Shown here one piece after another: positions 50,232-59,316 of a stretch of DNA of 64,000 nucleotides. The DNA lies in the NCBI GenBank assembly GCA_965217565.1, contig CBDCIS010000003.1, positions 1 through 64,000 on the forward strand, read 5' to 3'. The position numbers and the translations under genes are program-made. Source of the DNA: CBDCIS01 sp965217565. GTDB lineage: Bacteria; Chloroflexota; Dehalococcoidia; Lucifugimonadales; CATOSD01. Under the pieces are notes generated by a model, which ran no database searches, was not told the DNA's origin, and saw only the letters and a list, made by a program, of their open reading frames with translations. Position 1 is the stretch's first letter. Each line of letters opens with the position of its first letter.

Positions 50232-51974
50232 CTATCCCCGTAACCACGCCGTCCTTTCTCGGTCAATCGTCATGCTCTCTGCGTCTATTGCTACGCCGTA
50301 CTCCGTCATTGCTCGCTCAGGCGAGATGAACTCTTCGATCACGTCGCGGAGCACGTCCTCGGGGTCGCGGGTCTTTGGGTCACCCCAACCGCCGCCGCCG
50401 GGCGTCCGCGTTGCTATGGTGTGCCCGCTCGGCACCGTGGTCGTGACCTTGGACGGGAGTTTATTGGACGTCAGCCCGCCCGGCGGCCGTATGACGCACT
50501 CCGACGGCGAGGCATCCGCCCCTCCGAACAAGCCCCACGGGCTAGTCTTTTCCCGGTCGGAACTGAGCGTGAGGGTGGCGTTCTCGCCAAGCACGCGCAG
50601 GCTGCGTTGAATGCCCAACCCGCCGCGATAGTGTCCCGCGCCCTCGCTGTTCGGCACGAGTCCATAGGATTCGACCAGCAGGGGATACGCCAGTTCTATT
50701 GCCTCGACCGGGGCGTTGCGAGTGTTCGTCATGTGGTTCTGGACGGCATCCATCCCGTCCGCGTCGTGCATCGCGCCCTGGCCACCGGCGTAGGTTTCGA
50801 CAAAGTTGTAGTAGATGCCGTTGCGCGGGTCTATCCCACCGATGTTGAGCAGGTTCATCGTGCCTGAGCACGCCGCCAACACCCTCTCGGGAATCACCGG
50901 AGCCAGGGCGCCTAGCAGCACGTCCGTTATCCGCTGCGTCGTGATGATGTTGGCGTTGCAGACCGCCGTCGGATACCGTGCGGAGAGAAGGCTGCCATCC
51001 CGAACCCTGATCTCAATCGGACGGTAAGCCCCCGCGTTGGGCGGCAGTTCGGGGTCCAGGCAGGCCTTCAAGACATAATAGACGCAGGCGGCGACCGAGG
51101 GCCACCGGCAGTTGAGTGGGCCTCGGCAGGCGTCGTCGGTGGCCGTGAAGTCGGCAATGAACGAGTCGCCCTTCGCCTCGATCTGTACCCTGATGGTAAT
51201 CGGGGCCTCGCTGATGCCATCGCCCTCCACTACGTCCTCGAACTCGTACCTGCCCTCAGGGATCAGCTTCAGCGCGGCCCTCATCCTGCGTTCCGAGTAA
51301 TTCAACATCTCGTCCAGGTACTGCCTCACCATATCGACGCCATATCGTGACGCTAGGTCACACAGCCTTCGCTCCGCGACGTTGTTGGCGGCAAACTGCG
51401 CCAGCAGGTCGCCGCGGACCTCTGTCTGTGGACGCACGTTCTGAGAGATGACCGCCCACAGGTCGCGGACGAGCTCTCCCTTGTGAAACAGCCGCACAGT
51501 TGGTATTTGCAGGCCCTCCTGGAATATCTCGGTAACGCCGAACGGCATGGAGCCTGGCGCAAAACCGCCCATATCGACGTGATGCGCCTGGTTGGCCGTA
51601 ATAGCGATAAGCTCGCCGTCGAAGAACACAGGCGATATGAGCGCCAAGTCATTGAGATGGCCCGGGCCGGCGGGGTAGGGCGTGTTCAGCGCTACGGCGT
51701 CGCCCGGCTCAAGTTCATCGAACGGGTACTGCTCCAGGGCAGTCAGGACAGCAGAGTGCATCGTGCCAAGGTGCACCGGCGTGCCTATCTCGCTCTGCGC
51801 AACGACGACTACTTCGCCCGAGCCCGTGTATATCGCCCCTGACGTGTCCCGTCGGTCCTTGATGTTGGTGGAGTAGCTGGCGCGAATCAGCGCGGCAATC
51901 ATCTCGTCCGCGATGGAATAGAACCCGTTTCGCATCACTTCCAGGGTAATTGGATCCACGTTGAACTGTGTCAT
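50232..51974 (-). CDS. Hydantoinase B/oxoprolinase-family protein (HyuB)
   Basis: 580 residues. The conserved start PITLEVMRNGFYSIADEMIA, then IKDRRDTSGAIYTG, the metal-region YPAGPGHLNDLALISPVF and NQAHHVDMGG (His pair), and later PLLVESYGLVPNSEGAGHYR then GGLGIQRSLR. Forms the second subunit of ATP-dependent hydantoinases, 5-oxoprolinase or acetone carboxylase relatives. Last gene of the unit, 28 bases after HyuA. Confidence 0.9.
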   Translation of the reverse strand: MTQFNVDPITLEVMRNGFYSIADEMIAALIRASYSTNIKDRRDTSGAIYTGSGEVVVVAQSEIGTPVHLGTMHSAVLTALEQYPFDELEPGDAVALNTPYPAGPGHLNDLALISPVFFDGELIAITANQAHHVDMGGFAPGSMPFGVTEIFQEGLQIPTVRLFHKGELVRDLWAVISQNVRPQTEVRGDLLAQFAANNVAERRLCDLASRYGVDMVRQYLDEMLNYSERRMRAALKLIPEGRYEFEDVVEGDGISEAPITIRVQIEAKGDSFIADFTATDDACRGPLNCRWPSVAACVYYVLKACLDPELPPNAGAYRPIEIRVRDGSLLSARYPTAVCNANIITTQRITDVLLGALAPVIPERVLAACSGTMNLLNIGGIDPRNGIYYNFVETYAGGQGAMHDADGMDAVQNHMTNTRNAPVEAIELAYPLLVESYGLVPNSEGAGHYRGGLGIQRSLRVLGENATLTLSSDREKTSPWGLFGGADASPSECVIRPPGGLTSNKLPSKVTTTVPSGHTIATRTPGGGGWGDPKTRDPEDVLRDVIEEFISPERAMTEYGVAIDAESMTIDRERTAWLRG

Positions 51975-52002
51975 TAGGAAACCTCTTGAAGCGGCGGCGG
52001 CG

Positions 52003-54054
52003 CTATCGACGGGTCAAAAGAAGGTTGAGGTAACGGTCCACCGTCGCCGTCTGGTCCGCCCACACGAGAGTCGTTGAATCGAGCTGCTCGACAATTGCCG
52101 GCCCCGTCATCGCGTCTCCGGGCCGAAGCCTTGAGCGGTCGTAGATTCGCGCTCTGACGGGTCTGTTTCTGAAATAGACCTCACGCTCGCCTATGAGAGC
52201 GCCCGACGGATCCCCGCCTGCGTCCCCCGATGCGCGGGCAAGCTCCGGGCGTGGCATGGCCGCCAACGCCGTTACCCGCAGGTTGACGACCTCGATCGCG
52301 TTGTCGCGCGAGTCGTACCCGTAGCTGCGAGCGTGGGCGTCGTGGAAGCGTTCCATGATTTCATCGACGTGCCGCTGTTCGAGCTTGCCGGAAGCGACCG
52401 CCACCTCCAGCTCGTAGCCCTGGCCCACGTACCGCGCGTCGGCCGCTCGGCCGAGCGTCACGCGTTCTGGCGCGACTCCCTCACGAGACATCTGCTCCAT
52501 CGCCTGCGCTTCGAGTTGTTCGTACCAGGATGTGATCTCCGTTGGGGACAGCTCGCTGCCTGGTTTGAGCGCCGTCTGCGCGAAGTCATGCCTCAGATCC
52601 GCCATCAGCAGTCCCAGGGCCGAGGTGACGCCGGGCGCGACGGGGACAAGGACGGTCGGGATGTCCATCTCCTGGGCAAGCTCTGAGACGTGGAGCGGGC
52701 CGGCCCCGCCGAACGCCACGAGGCAAAACTCGCGCGGGTCATATCCCTTGGACACCGATACCACGCGGATACCCTTGACCATACTGGCGTTGACGACCTG
52801 CACGATCCCCTCGGCAGCCTCCTCTAAGCTCAGACCCAGTGGACGGGCGACGCGCTCGGTGATGACGCTCTGGGCCAACGCTGTGTCCAGCGTCATCGTT
52901 CCGCCGAGAAGACTCGTTGCGCCAAGCCTGCCGAGAACCAGGTTCGCGTCTGTCACAGTCGCCTCCAAACCTCCGTTCCCATAGCAAGCGGGCCCCGGAT
53001 CTGCGCCCGCGCTGCGTGGCCCAACTCGAAGCGCTCCTCCAGGGTCTATCCACGCAACACTTCCGCCGCCCGCGCCGAGGGTGTGGACGTCCACCATAGG
53101 CAACTTGATCGGCAAGCGTTCGAGCTCGCTCTCCTGAGTTCGCCGAACCTCGCCCCGATACGATAGCGACACGTCAAAGCTCGTGCCGCCCATATCGATG
53201 GAGATGCTATTGGGCTTCCCCGCCTGCTGAGCAATAGCGACTGCGCCGATAACCCCCGCCGCTGGTCCGGACAGAATCGTATGCACCGGCCGCTCGATAG
53301 CGGTCTCGATGCCCATAGTTCCGCCGTTGGACTGCATGATGTACAGCTCCGACTTGAGGCCCACTTCGGAGATGCTCTCCTCGAGTCGCCTAAGATACCG
53401 CTCCATGACGGGCGCAACGTACGCGTTGATGATTGTCGTGCTCATCCGCTCATACTCTTTGAACTCCGGCAATATCTGGTGTGAAAGAGAGACCGGGGTA
53501 TTGGGAAGCGCCCGGCTGATGGCGTCTCCGATGGCCCGTTCGTGCGCCGGATTGGCATAGGAATGTAGGAGACACACGGCGACGGCGTCCACATCGGCGT
53601 CCTCGATCCGCTCGATAACGCGGTCCAGCGCCTCGTCCTGAATGGGAACCAACACCTCCCCGGTGTGAACCACACGTTCCAACACCTCGAAACGCAGGTG
53701 ACGGGGCGCGAGCGGGTCGGAGCGTCGAATACGCCAGTCGTAGAGGCTCGGTCTGTCCTGCCGCCCTATCTGCAGAATGTCCCGGAACCCCGCGGTAACG
53801 ATCAGGGCCGTCTTCGCGCCCTTACGCTCCAAGAGCGTGTTCGTCGCCACCGTAGTACCATGAATGAAGAAGTCGACCCGGTCCGGAGAAACGGCGTGGC
53901 GCTCCATCAGTTCGCGGATGCCGGCGATGACTCCGAGCGCCTGGTTGAGCGGCGTCGAAGGAGTCTTGGTTAACTCCAGTCGGTTCGTCTCGGTGTCGTA
54001 GAGGGCGAGGTCGGTGAAGGTGCCCCCGACGTCCACCCCCAGTCGATAGCTCAT
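52003..54054 (-). CDS. Hydantoinase A/oxoprolinase-family ATPase (HyuA)
   Basis: 683 residues. The N-terminal actin/hexokinase-like ATP motif is GVDVGGTFTDLALYD (Asp8, Asp15); the second is SIDMGGTSFDVSLSYRGE, then HTLGAGGGSVAWID and LVAFGGAGPLH. Uses ATP to activate the cyclic imide/lactam before hydrolysis. With HyuB directly downstream it forms the usual pair; the exact substrate (hydantoin, oxoproline or another lactam) is unknown. Confidence 0.9.
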   Translation of the reverse strand: MSYRLGVDVGGTFTDLALYDTETNRLELTKTPSTPLNQALGVIAGIRELMERHAVSPDRVDFFIHGTTVATNTLLERKGAKTALIVTAGFRDILQIGRQDRPSLYDWRIRRSDPLAPRHLRFEVLERVVHTGEVLVPIQDEALDRVIERIEDADVDAVAVCLLHSYANPAHERAIGDAISRALPNTPVSLSHQILPEFKEYERMSTTIINAYVAPVMERYLRRLEESISEVGLKSELYIMQSNGGTMGIETAIERPVHTILSGPAAGVIGAVAIAQQAGKPNSISIDMGGTSFDVSLSYRGEVRRTQESELERLPIKLPMVDVHTLGAGGGSVAWIDPGGALRVGPRSAGADPGPACYGNGGLEATVTDANLVLGRLGATSLLGGTMTLDTALAQSVITERVARPLGLSLEEAAEGIVQVVNASMVKGIRVVSVSKGYDPREFCLVAFGGAGPLHVSELAQEMDIPTVLVPVAPGVTSALGLLMADLRHDFAQTALKPGSELSPTEITSWYEQLEAQAMEQMSREGVAPERVTLGRAADARYVGQGYELEVAVASGKLEQRHVDEIMERFHDAHARSYGYDSRDNAIEVVNLRVTALAAMPRPELARASGDAGGDPSGALIGEREVYFRNRPVRARIYDRSRLRPGDAMTGPAIVEQLDSTTLVWADQTATVDRYLNLLLTRR

Positions 54055-54163
54055 AGCTCACTTGCCTGTTGGTAGTTGGTGTACAAATTAGGTCAAACGG
54101 CACGCCTAGCTTGGAGCGTAGTTGCTTCCTTTAGTCCACCTGAGCCGGGTGCTCTCGGGGTTC

Positions 54164-55828
54164 TTACCGCGCCGCATCCGGTCTCCGACCGCCGAGGAAC
54201 GCCGAGGCAACCACCGATGCGGCGACTAGCAGGACGCTTACGGCAAACACGTCACCGATAGCCCCGGCCAGCGATGTCCTGAGGGCAACAAGGAACTGTT
54301 CCGCAAGCTGCGTCCCACCCGGTCCGGCAGCGGCGAAGATTGGCTCCAACGAGGCCATTGAATTCGGATCGAGCAACTCCTGTGGGTTCTCCTTCAACGC
54401 ATTTAGGCGGTCGATTGGCAGGACCTCTTGGACTCGACTTGGCAGGGAGGCCTCCAAGTTGGAAGCAAACCTGTTGACCATTACCGCTCCGAGTATCGCG
54501 AGCCCAAGCATTCCTCCCACAGACCTGTAGAACTGCAGGGCAGAGGTCGCGGCGCCCATGAGTCTAAACGGGATTGAGTTCTGCACCGCGAGCATGAACA
54601 GAGGTAGCGTAGTCCCCAGTCCAATCCCCATTACTACTATGTACCCGACCGCGCGCGCGAAAGACGTGGTCTCACTCATCGTGGAGACCAAGTACATCCC
54701 CATGGCCATTATCGCCGTCCCGATAAGCGCCTGTATCCGGTAGCGCTCACCGGTTCTGGAAAGCAGCTGTCCCGACACGGTCGCTCCGACTACGATCCCC
54801 AGCATCATCGGTGTCAGGAAGCTGCCGCTGCTGGTCGCCGAAGCGCCAAGCACCCCCTGGAAGAACAGCGGAATGAAGACGGTCCCTCCGAACATGCCGA
54901 ATCCGGTCAGGAAGGTGACTATCAGAGAGACCGCAACCATGCGATTTCGATAGATCTCCAGAGGCATGATGGGAGATTCGGTCCTCGCTTCCACGAAAAC
55001 GAAGGTGACGGCCATCAATGCCCCGAACAGCAAGGTGCCGATCACCTGCGGAGAGGCCCAACCGTAGTGCACGCCGCCCCAGGACAGCGCCAAGAGAGTC
55101 GGCACCACCGCGAGGACCAGCGTCACCATACCAGCGTAGTCCAGCTTCCGACTTTCAACCTCGGGCGCTATTTTGGGGAACAGCAGAGTGATGAGCAGGA
55201 GTACCGGGATGCCTATCGGAATGTTGACAAAGAAGACCCAGTTCCAGGAGAGGTTGTCAGTGATGAAGCCGCCGAGCGTAGGGCCAAGGACCGATGACAT
55301 TCCGAATACGACGCCAATGAATCCCTGGTACTTGCCGCGTGTCTCAGGTGGAAAGAGGTCCGCGATGGCAACGAAGCTGTTAGCCATGATCACGCCTCCG
55401 CCCAGTCCTTGCAGCGCGCGAAACGCGATTAGCTGGTTCATTGTCTGGCTCGTTCCAGCAAGCACAGAGCCCACCAGAAATACGGCTATTCCTCCCACAT
55501 AGAATAGCTTTCGGCCATAGATGTCCGTTAGACGCCCCACAATCGGGACAGCCGCCGTGGAGGCCACCAGGTAAGCCGTGGTCACCCACGTGTACCTGTC
55601 GAATCCGCCGAGGTCCAGGATGATCTGTGGCATGGCGGTTGCGACGACCGTCTGATCGAGCGCCGCCAAGAACATGGCGAGCAGCACACCCGCCATCGTT
55701 AGCGCAAGCTGCCGCTTCGGCAACTGTACGAAGTCTCTTGCTACTGATTGATCGATTGGCGCGCTAGGTTGAGAGTAGCCGCTCCGACTCAAACTCCGCT
55801 CCCTATAGTCCCGTAGCTCGGAGTTCAT
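54164..55828 (-). CDS. DHA2-family MFS drug/metabolite exporter
   Basis: 554 residues, about 14 helices. Motif A is GRLTDIYGRKLFYVGG; motif C-like GPTLGGFITDNLSWNWVFFV and NIPIGIPVLLL are typical of EmrB/QacA proton antiporters. ATG 55828 overlaps the stop of the upstream LLM gene by 4 bases (ATGA), tying it to that operon. It might export a substrate or toxic product of the pathway. Confidence 0.9.
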   Translation of the reverse strand: MNSELRDYRERSLSRSGYSQPSAPIDQSVARDFVQLPKRQLALTMAGVLLAMFLAALDQTVVATAMPQIILDLGGFDRYTWVTTAYLVASTAAVPIVGRLTDIYGRKLFYVGGIAVFLVGSVLAGTSQTMNQLIAFRALQGLGGGVIMANSFVAIADLFPPETRGKYQGFIGVVFGMSSVLGPTLGGFITDNLSWNWVFFVNIPIGIPVLLLITLLFPKIAPEVESRKLDYAGMVTLVLAVVPTLLALSWGGVHYGWASPQVIGTLLFGALMAVTFVFVEARTESPIMPLEIYRNRMVAVSLIVTFLTGFGMFGGTVFIPLFFQGVLGASATSSGSFLTPMMLGIVVGATVSGQLLSRTGERYRIQALIGTAIMAMGMYLVSTMSETTSFARAVGYIVVMGIGLGTTLPLFMLAVQNSIPFRLMGAATSALQFYRSVGGMLGLAILGAVMVNRFASNLEASLPSRVQEVLPIDRLNALKENPQELLDPNSMASLEPIFAAAGPGGTQLAEQFLVALRTSLAGAIGDVFAVSVLLVAASVVASAFLGGRRPDAAR

Positions 55829-56862
55829 CTAAACCTGGGCATAACCTTCTCCGCGAACAGTCGCAGACTTCGTTCGTTGTCCTCCCAGGACATAGGTCCG
55901 ACTCTGAAATGCAGAATCAGACCCCCAATGCCAATCCTGCTCAGCCGTTCGATACGCTTTGCAACGGTATCGGGCGAGCCATAGATCATGCTGTTTTCGA
56001 CTCTGAATCTAGGGTCGGAGAGACCGGTACGCACGGATGCCATCTCATCCGCAGTGTTCAGGCGCAGGCGCGTCTCATCGATGTGTTTGCGGCTGGCCTC
56101 GTGAACTTCGGTTGCCAGACTTACGGCTTCGGCATCAGTCTCGGCCACATAGATGTTGCGCCAGATCCAGCAATTGTCCATATTGCGTTGGACCGTCTCT
56201 TCGCTGTATCCGGTGTCTCTCATCGTGGTCCGGTAAACATCGAAACGCCGCTCTGTTTCCTCGTCAGGCTGAACAACCAGCATCAGGGGCCTTCCCTGCT
56301 TCGCCATCTCCACCATGGACCCCTCGGTGGCGACAGCTCGGACTATAGGCGGATGGGGCTTCTGGTACACCCTTGGCCTGAGCGCCGGAAGCTCAACATC
56401 GAAGTAGTCGCCCTTGTGCCTGTAGTTCTCGGTGGTCCAGGCCTGGGACAGAATCCGTTCAGACTCGACCAGCCTGCCCTGCGCCTCCGAGAAGGGAATA
56501 CCGTAGCTCCTGTACTCATAGAAGTTGTAAGCCGTCCCTCTGCCAATACCGAGGATAATCCGCCCGCGGCTGATGTTGTCGAGCAGCGATATCTGTTCGG
56601 CAAGCCTGATAGGGTGATGGAGCGCCATCTGTACGGCGGCAAAGCCTATCTTGATGCGCTCTGTGCGTGCGGCCACGGCTGCGGCAAAGGTCACGGGATC
56701 GACGTAAGCGCAGGCGCCGTCGATGTGATGCTCACCGAGCCAAACCCCATCGAAGGCCAGTTCCTCGGTGAGTTCGGCCTCACGGAGCGCATCGGTTACC
56801 GCCACGAAATCGGTGTCCGGGGTGGCCGAGTGGGGGAAGAGGAAGTTGGTGAATTTGAGCAT
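55825..56862 (-). CDS. LLM-class flavin-dependent oxidoreductase (second in operon)
   Basis: 345 residues, TIM-barrel luciferase-like. MLKFTNFLFPHSATPDTDFV starts the first strand; ELAFDGVWLGEHHIDGACAY, RIKIGFAAVQMALHHPIRLA and ILGIGRGTAYNFYEYRSYGI are typical F420- or FMN-binding segments. ATG 56862 is just 1 base after the TAG of the preceding LLM gene; upstream residues in the longer frame look unlike the family. Likely a two-component monooxygenase or reductase acting on a sulfonate, lactam or aromatic; unresolved. Confidence 0.88.
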   Translation of the reverse strand: MLKFTNFLFPHSATPDTDFVAVTDALREAELTEELAFDGVWLGEHHIDGACAYVDPVTFAAAVAARTERIKIGFAAVQMALHHPIRLAEQISLLDNISRGRIILGIGRGTAYNFYEYRSYGIPFSEAQGRLVESERILSQAWTTENYRHKGDYFDVELPALRPRVYQKPHPPIVRAVATEGSMVEMAKQGRPLMLVVQPDEETERRFDVYRTTMRDTGYSEETVQRNMDNCWIWRNIYVAETDAEAVSLATEVHEASRKHIDETRLRLNTADEMASVRTGLSDPRFRVENSMIYGSPDTVAKRIERLSRIGIGGLILHFRVGPMSWEDNERSLRLFAEKVMPRFR

Positions 56863-56863
56863 T

Positions 56864-57937
56864 CTAGTCGGCAGGGACCAGCTCCTCGATAAACTCCGGC
56901 ATAACCTGGGACGCGAACAGCTCGATACATCGCAGCGACTTTTCCTGGTCCAGCCCGGCGGCGCCAAACTTACCGAAAATCCTGTTGATTCCCTTAGATC
57001 GGAGGACCTCCAGTCGCTCGCATACGACCTCAGGCGTGCCCACCAGCGGTTTGATTCCCTCCTGCCTGGCGCGTTCGGCGGCCTCGATGCGGTCCCGGTC
57101 CCTATGGACCCAATGCCTGTAGTTTTCTGGAATGTTGCCGTCCTTGTCGGCTGGGTTGCCTATACGGCGGAACTCCTCATTGATCTGGGCCTCCAGTCCT
57201 CTGATGTCGCTTTCCGCCTCTTCCATGGTTGGGGCCAGATAGACGTTGGCGCTCACCGGTAGATCGACATCCTCATGCGGATGACCGTAATGCTCCATTC
57301 GGTCGTGCCACATCCGCACCACCCGGGGAGTCTGGCCGAGCGTAGTGGTTGGGCCGCCCACCAGGATGGGCACACCTATTCTGGCTGCGAAATCAACGCT
57401 TTCGGGGCTGGTGCTGACAGCGATGTAGATGGGCGGTCCAGGCTTCTGGATAGGCTTTGGTATTACCCAAATGTCCTCGATGTTCACGAAGTCGCCCTTG
57501 TAGGTGATCGCTCCCTCCTCCCAGCATCTGGTGACAACCTCGAGATACTCTCTGAACATCTCCCTGGACTGCTTGATGTCCACGCCCATACCATGGAATT
57601 CCTGGGCTTGGTATCCCACGCCAACACCCAGATTGAACCGTCCATTTGAGATGATATCGATGGTTGCAGCCTCTTCAGCGACCTGGACCGGGTTGTGGAA
57701 CGGCAGAACTACAATGGAGGTGCCGATCCGGGCATTCTTGGTCTTGGCGGCCACAGCGCCCATGAACGAGAAGATGCCGGACAGAATGCCGTGCCTGGAG
57801 AAATGGTGTTCTCCCAGCCAAATGTCCTGAATTCCCTGTTGGTCGGCGAACTCGATCTGCTCAAGGGCATTGATGACGGTCTGTTCCCCTGATACGTCCT
57901 GATGCCATCTGATTGTGTCGAACATGCCGAATCTCAT
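56864..57937 (-). CDS. LLM-class flavin-dependent oxidoreductase (first in operon)
   Basis: 357 residues, ATG 57937 after GGGAGG. The luciferase-like barrel has QGIQDIWLGEHHFSRHGILS, NARIGTSIVVLPFHNPVQVA and RFNLGVGVGYQAQEFHGMGV. It pairs with the next LLM protein, as in many marine and soil Chloroflexota catabolic clusters. FMN or F420 dependence cannot be separated from sequence. Follows the 2-hydroxyacid dehydrogenase by 40 bases. Confidence 0.88.
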   Translation of the reverse strand: MRFGMFDTIRWHQDVSGEQTVINALEQIEFADQQGIQDIWLGEHHFSRHGILSGIFSFMGAVAAKTKNARIGTSIVVLPFHNPVQVAEEAATIDIISNGRFNLGVGVGYQAQEFHGMGVDIKQSREMFREYLEVVTRCWEEGAITYKGDFVNIEDIWVIPKPIQKPGPPIYIAVSTSPESVDFAARIGVPILVGGPTTTLGQTPRVVRMWHDRMEHYGHPHEDVDLPVSANVYLAPTMEEAESDIRGLEAQINEEFRRIGNPADKDGNIPENYRHWVHRDRDRIEAAERARQEGIKPLVGTPEVVCERLEVLRSKGINRIFGKFGAAGLDQEKSLRCIELFASQVMPEFIEELVPAD

Positions 57938-57977
57938 ATGTGCCTCCCTTTGTCGCGTATCGTTGTCTCGAGAGCTT

Positions 57978-59036
57978 CTAGGAGCCCGGCCCTCTGCCCA
58001 TCGAATACGGCTGCCAGCGTCTCAGCGACGTCTTTTCCAGCACCGAGGGATTGACGCATGTCCTAGGCCAGCGTCCGCTGAGGGCGAGCGCTATCTCCTG
58101 CCCCACACGCCGCCGCGTCTCCGGTCCCATCCTGGCCGATGCCGACGCGACGTGCGGCGTCAGGATTACGTTGTCCATGTGCAGCAGCGGATTCTCCGGG
58201 TTGGGCGGCTCCTCTTCCAGCACGTCCAGGCCCGCGCCCGCTATCCAGCCCTCCTGCAGCGCCTTGATCAGCGCGTTCTCATCCACCGTCGGCCCCCTGC
58301 CGTTGTTGATGAAGAGAGCCGTCGGCTTCATCTGCCTGAAGTGCTCCTCGGTGAGCATGTGATAAACCTCTTGCGTAGAGGGCGCGTGCATCGAGACGAT
58401 GTCCGAGCGTTGGAGAAGTTCCGCCAGGCCGACTGGCTCCACGCCGTAGTCGGTCATCATAAGCTCTTCTATGTAGGGGTCGTAGGCCAACATACGCACC
58501 CCGAACGCCCTCGCTCGGACCGCCGTCGCCCTAGCAACGTGTCCGAATGACACGAAGCCCAGCGTCTGGCCCATCAGCCGCGGGATCTCCGAAAGAAGCG
58601 GACGCCCCTCGCTCCAGCGGTTCTCCCTGACCAATCTGTCCATCGTCGTAAGACGGCGGAAGGACGCCAACAGCAACATCAGCGTGTGGTCGGCGACCTC
58701 TTCAATGAAAACGTCGGGCACGTTGGTCACCGGTATGTTGCGCTCGGTCGCCGCGGCGACATCGACCGAATCCGCGCCCACACTGCCGAGGGCGATGATC
58801 TTGCAGGCTTCCAGGCCGTTGATGATGTCCGACGAGATGCGGCGCCCCCTGGCGATGATGGCGTCGGCGTCCCGTGCGGCGTCTATGAACTCAGCCTCGG
58901 TGTTCGCCGGCACCTCGATAATCTCCGCGTCAATCGGAGCCAGAGACTCCATCTCGAGCTCGTAGGAGCCGCCCGCCATGTCGAAGGTAACCCCTGGAGG
59001 CCTCTGGGTAACCACTTTGAACTTTGCCAACTCCAT
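57978..59036 (-). CDS. D-2-hydroxyacid dehydrogenase
   Basis: 352 residues, ATG 59036 after GAGGAGG. NAD-binding fold with FVSFGHVARATAVRARAFG (a variant GxGxxG: Gly-His in place of the second Gly), the catalytic Arg in INNGRGPTVDENAL, Glu in LDVLEEEPPNPENP and His in VILTPHVASASARM. The catalytic and cofactor regions are intact otherwise. The substrate is unclear; C-terminal-binding-protein-type relatives act on keto acids. It heads the operon with the LLM and hyu genes. Confidence 0.86.
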   Translation of the reverse strand: MELAKFKVVTQRPPGVTFDMAGGSYELEMESLAPIDAEIIEVPANTEAEFIDAARDADAIIARGRRISSDIINGLEACKIIALGSVGADSVDVAAATERNIPVTNVPDVFIEEVADHTLMLLLASFRRLTTMDRLVRENRWSEGRPLLSEIPRLMGQTLGFVSFGHVARATAVRARAFGVRMLAYDPYIEELMMTDYGVEPVGLAELLQRSDIVSMHAPSTQEVYHMLTEEHFRQMKPTALFINNGRGPTVDENALIKALQEGWIAGAGLDVLEEEPPNPENPLLHMDNVILTPHVASASARMGPETRRRVGQEIALALSGRWPRTCVNPSVLEKTSLRRWQPYSMGRGPGS

Positions 59037-59119
59037 GCCCTCCTCATTATTGGTTCAGATGGAGACTGCGTGCCTGCCAGCCGGCACTAGGATACTCCCG
59101 CAGCAGGGCCATGTCCAGA

Positions 59120-59289
59120 AGGACAGAAGGGATGGAGCAGTCAAAACACGCCGCAAGAACAGGCAGACCTTCGTGTTGCAGCCGGTGTCGTCAGAAGGCT
59201 ACCCGCTCGACGTTGAAGGCGTTGACCTCGACATCACAACCAATGAGATGGTCAGCATGATACGCGAGAGCCGCGAGCGACTCGGCTGA
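59120..59289 (+). other. Coding-like short open frame, unrecognised
   Basis: Plus-strand frame ending TGA at 59287-59289 reads GAVKTRRKNRQTFVLQPVSS, EGYPLDVEGVDLDITTNEMV, SMIRESRERLG. Codon third positions are GC-rich like true genes, and the end looks like a helix of a small antitoxin-type protein. No start with a ribosome site was found, so it may be the 3' remnant of a larger gene. It lies between two minus-strand genes. Confidence 0.3.
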
Positions 59290-59316
59290 ACGCCGGGGCT
59301 CCATTAACGGCGCCGC

